Position numbers and translations under genes: made by a program. Under the pieces are notes generated by a model. The model was not told where the DNA came from. It made no database searches and saw only the letters and a program-made list of their open reading frames with translations. From Actinomycetota bacterium (GTDB lineage: Bacteria > Actinomycetota > Actinomycetes > S36-B12 > UBA5976), in contig JAPLBX010000027.1 of the NCBI GenBank assembly GCA_026392535.1, forward strand, positions 1,911-16,181: a stretch of 14,271 nt of DNA, given 5' to 3'. Positions 6,671 to 13,556 of the stretch are shown here, in pieces; position 1 is the first letter of the stretch; each line of letters begins with the position of its first letter.

Positions 6671-7798
6671 TTAGATTCCAGCAGCTGTAAGGGCTGCTTG
6701 TAGTGAGGTTTTGAATGCTGTCCAAGTTGCAGAAGCACCAGAGACGTTTGAGATTGCTGATGATTGTGCAGCGATTGCTTTGGTGCAGAAGGTTGGAATT
6801 GCACTTCGGTTAATTGAACCTGAGTCACTCGATGTTGGGTATGTTGCCCAGCAACCGGTGATTCGATGATCTGTAACTGCAATTGTTACTTGAATCTGAC
6901 CGTAGGTAGTCAAACCACGTTTATCTGCCACCGAAGTTCCCTGAAAAGGACTTGCTGAAATTGTTGTAGACGCTGGCGAATCAACAGTTCCATCAGTTGC
7001 AATTACATGATATGACTTCAAACTTGCAAGAGCGGCTGAAGTCGGTGTGTAGTTTGTAGTGGTTGATGTTCCAATTTGAACATTATTTCTGAAAATCTTG
7101 TATGAAGTCGCACCAGTCACTGCAGTCCAACTTAACCGAAATGCTCCAGTGTTAAGTGAAGTTGAAGTGCCAGCCTTTAAATTTGTTGGCGCGCCTAAAA
7201 CTACTGGAACTACTGGAACGGTTGGATCAACAGGAACAGTCGGAGTTGGGTCCACAGGAACTGTTGGAGTTGGATCAACGGGAACTGTTGGAGTTGGATC
7301 AACTATGCCACAATCTGAATTAAACCGACTGCGGATGGAGCTTTCAGTCGTTGATTTTAGTTCGGTGTAAGTTGCAAGTTTTGTATTGTATGTTGAAAGA
7401 GTTGACGCAGATTTAATCACTGCGGCGTCATAGGTTGCTTGAGCTTTTGCCACCAAAGACAAATGTTTCTTTCCAGTTTTAAGTTTTGCTGAATTTAATT
7501 TCAGCAAAGAAGAAGTCTCTGAACTAGCAGCAGATTGATATGCCTTTTCGGATCGTTTCATTGCATTTTTCGCTGCGTCTATGGCTGGGCTACGACGAAG
7601 TTCCTTTTTGACTGCATCGTTGAAGTCCGTCGGACTAGTGCAGATATTGATTACAACTTCGTGTTCGTCATCATCCTCATCGTCGTCATCATCCTCATCT
7701 TCGTGGTCTGAAGCAAAAGCTGTGCCTCCGATAGACAGCATCGCAAACAATGTGGCTGCTGAAACTGTTGCGCTGTATCTAACTAATGACTTTTTCAT
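6671..7798 (-). CDS. Large secreted multidomain protein: acidic tract, coiled coil, Pro/Thr repeats, FN3-like domain, FMN-binding-like domain
   Basis: 375 residues. Signal peptide ~1-30 (cleavage near AFAS-DHE). Residues 31-47 are almost all Asp/Glu, a likely metal-binding or charged spacer. Residues ~60-160 are helical and Lys/Ala/Ser-rich, flanked by Cys53 and Cys163, which may pair. Residues ~167-198 are PTPTVPVD repeats, a typical wall-spanning linker. Residues ~202-282 look like a fibronectin type III domain (APTNLKAG, FRLSWTAV, YKIFRNN, YTP). Residues ~290-375 resemble an FMN-binding domain ending SNVSGASATWTAFKTSLQAA; the acceptor motif has Ser instead of Asp (Ser350) and Ser356 at the acceptor position. 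Two extra cysteines (316, 338) may form a disulfide. The ATG overlaps the ApbE stop as ATGA, with AAGGAG at 7806-7811. No sortase signal is present. Confidence 0.82.
   Translation of the reverse strand: MKKSLVRYSATVSAATLFAMLSIGGTAFASDHEDEDDDDDEDDDEHEVVINICTSPTDFNDAVKKELRRSPAIDAAKNAMKRSEKAYQSAASSETSSLLKLNSAKLKTGKKHLSLVAKAQATYDAAVIKSASTLSTYNTKLATYTELKSTTESSIRSRFNSDCGIVDPTPTVPVDPTPTVPVDPTPTVPVDPTVPVVPVVLGAPTNLKAGTSTSLNTGAFRLSWTAVTGATSYKIFRNNVQIGTSTTTNYTPTSAALASLKSYHVIATDGTVDSPASTTISASPFQGTSVADKRGLTTYGQIQVTIAVTDHRITGCWATYPTSSDSGSINRSAIPTFCTKAIAAQSSAISNVSGASATWTAFKTSLQAALTAAGI
7224..7303. repeat. 24-bp tandem repeat encoding PTPTVPVD
   Basis: Three full 24-bp units (7224-7247, 7248-7271, 7272-7295) and an 8-bp partial unit, differing by a few bases. 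They encode the Pro/Thr/Val linker of the multidomain secreted protein. In-frame repeats of this kind are prone to change in copy number between strains. Confidence 0.9.
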
Positions 7799-8613
7799 TT
7801 GGTTGCTCCTTGAATTTGCGAGAAATTTGGATCGAATGCAGGTCCGAAGAAATGAGATTGTTCGTCTTTGATTAAGAAGACTGACCAGTCTGGAAGGTCA
7901 ACAAACCACTTTGCGCCTTCTTCGCCGGCAATAACTAGTGCAGTTGCCAGGGCATCAGCCATTCCACCGTCAGGTCCAACAACGGTTGCCGAAGTAAGTT
8001 GAACTTCGCGCTTGCCAGTTAACGGATTGAGAATGTGCTTGCCACGTTCATATTCACCTGATGTTGCGATTGCACCATTAAATACTGATGTTGAGCGCAC
8101 AACCTGCATTGCATGTTCTGGATGGCGAATGCCAACTACCCATGGCATATCTGGAGATTGAAAGCCACGGCAAGTGACATCGCCAGCGGCATTGACTGAA
8201 ACATTTGGGTAACCAGCTGCAACAATTATGTCCGCTGCAATATCTGCTGCCCAACCTTTTACATAGCCCGAAGGATCAACTCCACCTTCAACTGCCCAAG
8301 GGTCGAATACGCCGCCGGTTAGTTCTTTCAAATACATGCAATTGTCTAAAACTTGTTGAACTATTTCTGGCATCTGCTCAAATGAACGCAATCCATTGCG
8401 AAGAGCAGTTATTGGTGAGTCAACGCGGTATGTAGAAAACCATTCATCAACTTGATGCAAGAAGCCAACTGAGTCTGCGATTGCACTTTGGATTTCGTCA
8501 TCGAATTCTTCGCCGCGAATATCGTAAGTCACTACGGTTCCCCAAACTTCTTCAAGATGGGTAACGCGCTTCCAGCCTTCTAGGCTTGCGAAAGTCACTT
8601 TTGGCTCGTTCAT
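7795..8613 (-). CDS. apbE: FAD:protein FMN transferase (ApbE family)
   Basis: 272 residues from the ATG at 8613, which overlaps the upstream stop as ATGA. The open frame extends 19 codons further, but into the upstream gene. ApbE transfers FMN from FAD to a Thr/Ser of target proteins through a phosphoester bond and needs Mg2+. Family segments in order: VWGTVVTYDI (23-32, the MGT-type strand); FSTYRVDSPITALRNG (59-74); TGGVFDPWA (99-107); DPSGYVKGWAAD (113-124); NAAGDVTCRG (141-150); IATSGEYER (182-190); HILNPLTG (193-200); MADALATAL (218-226) with the metal-binding Asp. No signal peptide, lipobox or membrane helix is visible. It sits between two genes for secreted FMN-binding-domain proteins, its likely substrates. 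Confidence 0.93.
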   Translation of the reverse strand: MNEPKVTFASLEGWKRVTHLEEVWGTVVTYDIRGEEFDDEIQSAIADSVGFLHQVDEWFSTYRVDSPITALRNGLRSFEQMPEIVQQVLDNCMYLKELTGGVFDPWAVEGGVDPSGYVKGWAADIAADIIVAAGYPNVSVNAAGDVTCRGFQSPDMPWVVGIRHPEHAMQVVRSTSVFNGAIATSGEYERGKHILNPLTGKREVQLTSATVVGPDGGMADALATALVIAGEEGAKWFVDLPDWSVFLIKDEQSHFFGPAFDPNFSQIQGATK

Positions 8614-9257
8614 AAACCAGCCGCCGTAAGAGCTGCATTTAACGATGCTTTGAAAGCTCGGGTTGTCCATGATGCGCCAGAAATGTTGGAAACATTTGCA
8701 GATTGCGCATTCAAAGCTTCTTGACGAAGTTGTGGAAGTGCGCGATTACTTAGATCAACTGATCTACCGTCACGTTGTGGGTAGGAAAGAAATGAGATAT
8801 CAGTTAGTTGTCCACCGCTAACGGTGATTTTCACTTGAACAGAACCAAAATTCAGCGCCTTGGCATTTGAACCTGTGTATGTGCCATCAGCTGGACCATT
8901 TTGGCTTGGTGTGGTTTCGGTAGCAGCAGGAGTTGAAGTATTACCACCAGTTTTATTTTTCTTAGGTTTCTTAACAGTTTTAGTTTTTGTTGAACTTTTA
9001 GTCGCTTTAGGAGTTGGAGTAGAAGAGTTATTCTTCTTTATCACTTTATTGTCTGAATTATTTTTATTGCTAGCGGTAGGAGTGCTTGAGCCAGAATTAA
9101 TTGGAGCACTATTAGAAGGAGCTGCAACCAAGTCATTTAGCGCAGATCCGCCTTGTTGTGGAAATAGCGCAGCCTGGGCTCCGAAGGCAACAGTTGTTGA
9201 AACACCTGCCAGGGTGCCACCAATCACCAGTGCTGTTCGAGTCGATGACTTACGCAT
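8610..9257 (-). CDS. Secreted FMN-binding-domain protein with long Ser/Thr/Lys linker
   Basis: 215 residues. Signal peptide ~1-30 (MRKSSTRTALVIGG onward, cleavage near AQAA), Sec type without a twin-arginine pair. Residues ~45-120 are a low-complexity Ser/Thr/Asn/Lys/Pro linker, fit to cross the cell wall. Residues ~123-215 are an FMN_bind (PF04205-type) domain: DGTYTG at the start, SVQVKITVSGGQLTDI, then AQSANVSNISGASWTTRAFK near the end. The acceptor motif is usually Dxx(S/T)GA(T/S); here Ser190 replaces the Asp and Ser196 is at the acceptor position. First gene of a four-gene operon; AGGAG at 9264-9268 lies 6 nt before the ATG, and its stop overlaps the apbE start. It most likely carries FMN as an extracytoplasmic redox carrier, but flavinylation is not certain. 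Confidence 0.86.
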   Translation of the reverse strand: MRKSSTRTALVIGGTLAGVSTTVAFGAQAALFPQQGGSALNDLVAAPSNSAPINSGSSTPTASNKNNSDNKVIKKNNSSTPTPKATKSSTKTKTVKKPKKNKTGGNTSTPAATETTPSQNGPADGTYTGSNAKALNFGSVQVKITVSGGQLTDISFLSYPQRDGRSVDLSNRALPQLRQEALNAQSANVSNISGASWTTRAFKASLNAALTAAGL

Positions 9258-9370
9258 TTTCTTCTCCTAATTCGCCGTTTTGGCTCTCAGGAGAGGAGGT
9301 TATGTGCGTGAGTAGGGGTGAGCCACCACTTTGGCTACCTCTTGGATGTTCCTTGGATTAGTCAGTTCCT

Positions 9371-9390
9371 TTTCTTAGATATGTAAGAAA
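9371..9390. repeat. AT-rich inverted repeat TTTCTTA-N6-TAAGAAA
   Basis: Perfect 7-bp arms around GATATG, in the 138-bp gap between the aldehyde dehydrogenase stop (9396) and the FMN-protein operon start (9257). It could be an operator for the operon or a weak hairpin ending the dehydrogenase transcript; its stem is too AT-rich, with no U run, to be a clear terminator. A smaller hairpin (AGCCA 9321-9325 with TGGCT 9332-9336) lies further into the same gap. No convincing promoter or known riboswitch is seen. Confidence 0.4.
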
Positions 9391-9395
9391 GAAAC

Positions 9396-10895
9396 TCACT
9401 TATTCTGCGGAAAACCGAGATTAATCCCACCGGCTGTGCTCTGGGCAGGATCCACCCAGCGACTAGTTATTGCCTTACCGCGGGTGAAGAAATGCACACC
9501 TTCAGCGCCATGCGCTTTAGTGTCGCCAAACAATGAAGCTTTCCAGCCACCAAATGAGTAATAAGCCATTGGAACTGGGATTGGCACGTTGATACCAATC
9601 ATCCCAACTTGAACATCGCGTTCAAACTTTCGTGCTGCACCACCATTGTTTGTGAAAATTGCAGTTCCGTTGCCATAACGATTTGAATTAATCAGATCCA
9701 CACCTTCAGCAAAAGTTTTTACACGGATAATTGAAAGTATTGGGCCAAAGATTTCATCAGTGTAAACAGAAGATGTTGGTTTCACTTTGTCAATCAATGT
9801 TGGTCCAAGCCAAAAACCATTTTCATCGCCATCGATCTTTACGCCGCGACCATCCACAACAACATCGCAACCATCTTTGATCGCAATCTCAATATAGGAA
9901 GCAACTTTGTCGCGATGTTGTGAAGTGATTAGTGGGCCCATATCGCAAGCACGACGTCCATCACCAGTTTTAATCTTTTCGATTCTTTCTTTAACCTTCG
10001 CAATCAAAGGATCAGCCACTGGTTCAACAGCAACCAAAACTGAAATCGCCATGCAGCGTTCGCCCGCAGAACCGAAACCAGCGTTAACTGCTGCATCTGC
10101 AGTGAAATCAAGATCTGCATCAGGCAGAACCAGCATGTGGTTTTTAGCGCCACCAAGTGCTTGAACACGCTTTCCGTTTGCAGTACCTGTTTCATAAACA
10201 TATTTAGCAATCGGAGTTGAACCTACAAAGGAAATTGCTGCGACCTCTGGGTTTGTCAGCAGTTCGTCTACAGCGACTTTGTCACCATTTATGACGTTGA
10301 AGACGCCGTCTGGAAGTCCAGCATCTTTTAGAAGTTGTGCAATCCAAATTGCTGCAGATGGATTTTTCTCGCTAGGTTTAAGAACAACTGTATTTCCCGC
10401 AGCTATTGCGATTGGGAAAAACCACATCGGCACCATTGCTGGAAAATTGAATGGACTGATGATTCCAACTACTCCTACAGCTTCACGCGTTGAATGAACA
10501 TCAACTCCAGTTGATGCATTTACTGTGTGATCACCTTTTAAGAGATGCGCAATGCCGCAGGCGAATTCCACAACCTCAAGGCCACGTGTTACTTCGCCTA
10601 ATGCATCCGAAACAACCTTGCCGTGTTCAGCTGTAATGATTTCAGCTAGTTCACCTTTACGGGCATTGAGTAGTTCGCGGAAACTGAACATGACTTGTTG
10701 GCGAACAGCTAAAGGTGTGTTCGACCAGGATGTGAAGGCAGTTTTGGCAGCACCTATAGCTACCTGCACTTCTTCAACAGATGCGAATGAAACTTGCTTT
10801 GTGACCACACCTAATGCTGGGTCGTAAACATCGCCAAATCTCTTCGATGACGACTTATGGGCTTTGCCCGAAATCCAATGCTCTACAAGAGCCAT
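9396..10895 (-). CDS. mmsA: Methylmalonate-semialdehyde dehydrogenase (CoA-acylating)
   Basis: 499 residues from the ATG at 10895; GGAGA sits 7 nt upstream, and the longer frame to 10967 would overlap the divergent TetR gene. An NAD-dependent aldehyde dehydrogenase that oxidises methylmalonate (and malonate) semialdehyde with CoA to propionyl-CoA or acetyl-CoA, in valine, thymine or inositol breakdown. Diagnostic residues: GIISPFNFPAMVPMWFFP (144-161) and KPSEKNPSA in the NAD fold; QALGGAKNH (245-253), in which the Glu general base of ordinary ALDHs is absent as expected for the CoA-acylating class; catalytic Cys281 in GSAGERCM; and FGGWKASLFGD with TRGKAITSRW near the C-terminus. Length matches the family. 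The adjacent divergent TetR regulator probably controls it. No other valine or inositol genes are in the window. Confidence 0.95.
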   Translation of the reverse strand: MALVEHWISGKAHKSSSKRFGDVYDPALGVVTKQVSFASVEEVQVAIGAAKTAFTSWSNTPLAVRQQVMFSFRELLNARKGELAEIITAEHGKVVSDALGEVTRGLEVVEFACGIAHLLKGDHTVNASTGVDVHSTREAVGVVGIISPFNFPAMVPMWFFPIAIAAGNTVVLKPSEKNPSAAIWIAQLLKDAGLPDGVFNVINGDKVAVDELLTNPEVAAISFVGSTPIAKYVYETGTANGKRVQALGGAKNHMLVLPDADLDFTADAAVNAGFGSAGERCMAISVLVAVEPVADPLIAKVKERIEKIKTGDGRRACDMGPLITSQHRDKVASYIEIAIKDGCDVVVDGRGVKIDGDENGFWLGPTLIDKVKPTSSVYTDEIFGPILSIIRVKTFAEGVDLINSNRYGNGTAIFTNNGGAARKFERDVQVGMIGINVPIPVPMAYYSFGGWKASLFGDTKAHGAEGVHFFTRGKAITSRWVDPAQSTAGGINLGFPQNK

Positions 10896-10924
10896 AAATA
10901 TTCTCCACGCTCGAAAGTTGGCAC

Positions 10925-10930
10925 TACCGT
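10925..10930 (+). promoter_or_regulatory. -10-like TACCGT for the TetR gene (near-leaderless)
   Basis: TACCGT fits TANNNT and ends 7 nt before the ATG at 10938, as expected for a leaderless mRNA; no Shine-Dalgarno is present. It lies in the 42-bp divergent gap with the dehydrogenase start, so a repressor bound here could govern both genes. Confidence 0.45.
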
Positions 10931-10937
10931 ACTCCCC

Positions 10938-11555
10938 ATGCGCACAAAAGTTGAAGGGCGAACCCACCCTACTAAGGCGAAACTGCTAAATACCTTTGTC
11001 GAATTACTAGATACCCACCTAATCGAAGACATCACTCTAGAAATGGTTCTTGGAAGCTCGAAGATCTCTAAGGGCTCGATGTACCATCATTTCGAAGACT
11101 TTGACGATCTAATCGAATGCGCAGAGGTCCAACGGTTTTCGGCATATGTGGACTTAAGCATCCAAAAACTCTCTCAAGCCACGATGCAATCGAATTCGGT
11201 CAGCGACTATCGGCAACAATTGCACAAAGCCACTGTGGCAACACAAAATCCAGCTTTAGCAGTTCTTCGAATGGACAGAGTTTCAGCTCTAGCACGTGCT
11301 GGTAAAAGCCCACGCTTTCATGAAGCACTTGGTAAAGAGCAGCAAAGGCTCACAGACGGAATTACCGAACTTGTCGAGACAGGGCAAGATCGCGGTTTGG
11401 TCCGCACCGACGTTGATCCGCGCGCAATTGCACTTTTGATTCAGGCCTACACACTTGGTCGAGTTGTTGACGATGTGGTTGAAAATAAAGTTGATCCAAA
11501 TAAATGGATTGAAGTTATAGATAGAATCGCTGACATATTCTTAATTGAAAACTGA
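10938..11555 (+). CDS. TetR-family transcriptional regulator
   Basis: 205 residues from the ATG at 10938. The frame is open 27 codons further upstream, but that reading would overlap the dehydrogenase start and lacks a ribosome site, whereas 10938 has a -10-like hexamer at leaderless spacing. Residues ~10-60 form the TetR N-terminal DNA-binding domain: THPTKAKLLNTFVELLD, then the helix-turn-helix LEMVLGSSKISKGSMYHHF (35-52) and a following FDDLIECAE. The remaining ~145 helical residues are the ligand-binding and dimer part with no recognisable ligand motif. Divergent from the methylmalonate-semialdehyde dehydrogenase gene across 42 bp, the usual arrangement for a local repressor; the inducer may be a CoA ester or semialdehyde of that pathway (inference). 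Confidence 0.92.
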   Translation: MRTKVEGRTHPTKAKLLNTFVELLDTHLIEDITLEMVLGSSKISKGSMYHHFEDFDDLIECAEVQRFSAYVDLSIQKLSQATMQSNSVSDYRQQLHKATVATQNPALAVLRMDRVSALARAGKSPRFHEALGKEQQRLTDGITELVETGQDRGLVRTDVDPRAIALLIQAYTLGRVVDDVVENKVDPNKWIEVIDRIADIFLIEN

Positions 11556-11968
11556 GATTTCTCTTTCAGAATAAACTTATGAGAATTTCTCAAAATGTCT
11601 TTATCTACAGAGTCTGCATATTTAGCTAGGCCAACACCTTCGCACTCATTTGCAAGTTGTAAATCAATATGGAAGGCACTTTTAATATGATTGTGACAAA
11701 AATAATAAGAATTTGACAAAAAGGATTTCAATAACAGTGCTCTGATCTTCATTACCAAGAGCAATCGGCCTAAAAGCCAAATTCGGGCTACTTTTCTAGG
11801 CAATCCATCCACTACTCCCAGAGCTGCCAACTCTTTACATGTGTGCGGACATGGCTCGAATATAAAGACTTTCGTACTCAGCCAAACCCCAGAATGTGTG
11901 CAAAATAGGACAGATAGTGGATTTTTGCCTATTACGCTTAGCGCCTAATCAATTTTGAGAGTTAGTGC
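11556..11968. other. 413-bp gap without a supported gene
   Basis: AT-richer than its neighbours. Just after the TetR stop are TGAGATTTCTC (11553-11563) and a near-perfect palindrome TGAGAATTTCTCA (11580-11592). ATGTGTGC occurs twice, at 11839-11846 and 11894-11901. The minus strand is open from 11944 down to 11447, running into the TetR gene, but it has only a TTG at 11830 and an ATG at 11752 as starts and no recognisable protein. A TACGCT at 11933-11938 and GAGAG at 11956-11960 may be the -10 and ribosome site of the exporter operon. I see no tRNA, terminator with U run, or mobile element. Confidence 0.6.
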
Positions 11969-12826
11969 ATGGCTGAATCAGTAAATAAAGATCTTGCAAG
12001 TTTGGGGTTGAAACGCATTGACCAGCCTCCTGCCTTTTCGCAATACCTGAAATCTGTTTGGAAGTCCCGCGAATTTATCCTCCGATACGGCATCGCAAAA
12101 ATCAAAGGTGGCGCAGCAGAAAACAATCTGGGTTTGATTTGGGAAGTGCTAGACCCACTTCTACTTAGCCTTGCTTACTACTTTGTATTTGGGTTAATCC
12201 TTGGAACCGAAAGAGACTCGTCAAATTTTCCGATGTTTTTGATTGCCGGTGTGATGACTTGGAAACTTTTCCAAAGCACTTTGATAAATACAGCAAAATC
12301 TCTTTCACGCAATCGCGAACAAAACATTGTCCACGCTAGTTCTATTCCGCAACTTGCAATTCCAATCGCTACAGCTGTGCAATGGTCGATCAAGTCAATC
12401 CCAGTTATGTTGCTGCTCTACCCTGCATCTTTATTACTTGGTGCACCAATTTCGGCTAAGTGGATTTACCTTCCGGTCGTATTTGCGCTAACTTCCTTCT
12501 CGGCATTCTCGCTGGGCTTGATTTTCGTGCGGCTGATTTCAAGAATACCCGACCTGATGAATCTAATTCAGGTAACTATGCGAATGATGTTCTTCATGAC
12601 AGGGGTTTTCTTCTCGGTCAATATCCGTTTTGAGAGTGCTCCTGACTGGGTGCAAACAATTGTTTTGCACAATCCATCAGCAGTGTTACTCAATCTTTGT
12701 CGATCAATTTTCCTAAATGACATTCCGATTGAAACTAGTCAGATTATTTGGGTAATCGGTTTTTCACTTGCCATATTCATAATTGGGAGCTTCAACTTTT
12801 GGCGAGATGAGCGCAAACATGGCTAA
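11969..12826 (+). CDS. ABC-2-type exporter permease (polysaccharide / cell-wall glycan export type)
   Basis: 285 residues with a soluble, amphipathic N-terminus (~1-55; YLKSVWKSREFILRYGIAKIK) and about six hydrophobic segments, near 58-80, 88-105, 127-150, 165-190, 200-217 and 258-275. The pattern IWEVLDPLLLSLAYYFVFGLI just after the N-terminal helix and the C-terminal FNFWRDERKHG are typical of Wzm/TagG/RfbA-like permeases that export undecaprenol-linked polysaccharide or galactan. The cargo is not evident here. Its stop overlaps the start of the ATP-binding partner by 8 nt, so both are made together. No strong Shine-Dalgarno precedes the ATG (GAGAG 8 nt upstream at best). Confidence 0.9.
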   Translation: MAESVNKDLASLGLKRIDQPPAFSQYLKSVWKSREFILRYGIAKIKGGAAENNLGLIWEVLDPLLLSLAYYFVFGLILGTERDSSNFPMFLIAGVMTWKLFQSTLINTAKSLSRNREQNIVHASSIPQLAIPIATAVQWSIKSIPVMLLLYPASLLLGAPISAKWIYLPVVFALTSFSAFSLGLIFVRLISRIPDLMNLIQVTMRMMFFMTGVFFSVNIRFESAPDWVQTIVLHNPSAVLLNLCRSIFLNDIPIETSQIIWVIGFSLAIFIIGSFNFWRDERKHG

Positions 12827-13556
12827 AAAACAAGCAGTGTTAGTGGCTCAAAATATTTCTCTATCGTATGAAATAAAAGCAGCACGCAATAACAAAACTA
12901 GATGGACCAGATTTTCTAGTGCAATTATTGGATACAAGAAAACTATAAATGCTTTGGAAGATATGTCGCTGCAGTTAAATGCGGGTGAGATTATTGCGGT
13001 GGTTGGAGATGCTGGATCGGGTAAGTCTTCACTTCTTGAAACCCTTGGGGGAGCTGCGAAACCTGATACTGGAGAAATTTGGGCAATCGAAAATCCAGTG
13101 TTACTCAATGGTTCATTTTCATTCTTTAGGCAATTGAGCGGTTCGGAGAATATTCGACTAACCCTTTTGTCTATGGGTGTGGATAAATCTCAAATTACAA
13201 ATTTGAGCCGCGATATTATTGAAGCAACCAAAATTAGGAAATTAGCGAATAATCCAATTAGTTCTTACTCGGGCACGACAAAGAAGAAGTTAATGACAGA
13301 AGTTGCTTTCGCGCAAAATCCGAAACTGCTTTTTATAGATCAACGAATAAAGCTTCGTGGAATTCAAGAACGCACTGAGTTTGAAAATCGGATTAAGACT
13401 CTTGCAAAATCTGGTTGTTGCATCGTGATGGTTGGACTTCGCACCGCTGCTATTGACAGACTTTGTACTCGAATGATTTGGTTGGACAAAGGACAGATCA
13501 GGGAAGATGGCACCGTAAAACGTGTGCTTCCACTTTTTAGAAATCGTAAGAGATGA
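12819..13556 (+). CDS. ABC exporter ATP-binding subunit (Wzt/TagH/RfbE type) with degenerate catalytic motifs
   Basis: 245 residues from the ATG at 12819; 12807 is an alternative start, and earlier starts run deeper into the permease gene. The N-terminal layout (LSYEIKAARNN, then NALEDMSLQLNAGEIIAVVG) fits polysaccharide-exporter ATPases. Walker A GDAGSGKS is intact (63-70). The rest is eroded: the signature reads YSGTTKKKL (150-158) where the family has YS(S/T)GM; Walker B is LLFIDQ (170-175), with Gln175 (CAA, 13341-13343) where the catalytic Glu belongs; and the switch-region VSH is VGL, Leu207 replacing the H-loop His (CTT, 13437-13439). The late segment LCTRMIWLDKGQI is normal. It may bind ATP but hydrolyse it poorly, or work with another subunit. 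The end overlaps the next gene as ATGA. Confidence 0.9.
   Translation: MAKKQAVLVAQNISLSYEIKAARNNKTRWTRFSSAIIGYKKTINALEDMSLQLNAGEIIAVVGDAGSGKSSLLETLGGAAKPDTGEIWAIENPVLLNGSFSFFRQLSGSENIRLTLLSMGVDKSQITNLSRDIIEATKIRKLANNPISSYSGTTKKKLMTEVAFAQNPKLLFIDQRIKLRGIQERTEFENRIKTLAKSGCCIVMVGLRTAAIDRLCTRMIWLDKGQIREDGTVKRVLPLFRNRKR

Noticed and set aside
7581..7871. Plus-strand poly-Ser open frame
   Set aside because: It is the antisense of the Asp/Glu tract in the secreted multidomain protein, produced by GAT/GAC/GAA repeats.
8860..9270. Plus-strand hydrophobic open frame opposite the 215-residue FMN protein
   Set aside because: It is the complement of the low-complexity linker and signal peptide; no ribosome site and no family pattern.
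9258..9395. FMN riboswitch in front of the flavin-protein operon
   Set aside because: None of the conserved RFN element segments could be found in this short leader.
10896..10967. Upstream extension of the aldehyde dehydrogenase
   Set aside because: The added residues do not match MmsA proteins and would overlap the TetR start; the ATG at 10895 has a GGAGA site.
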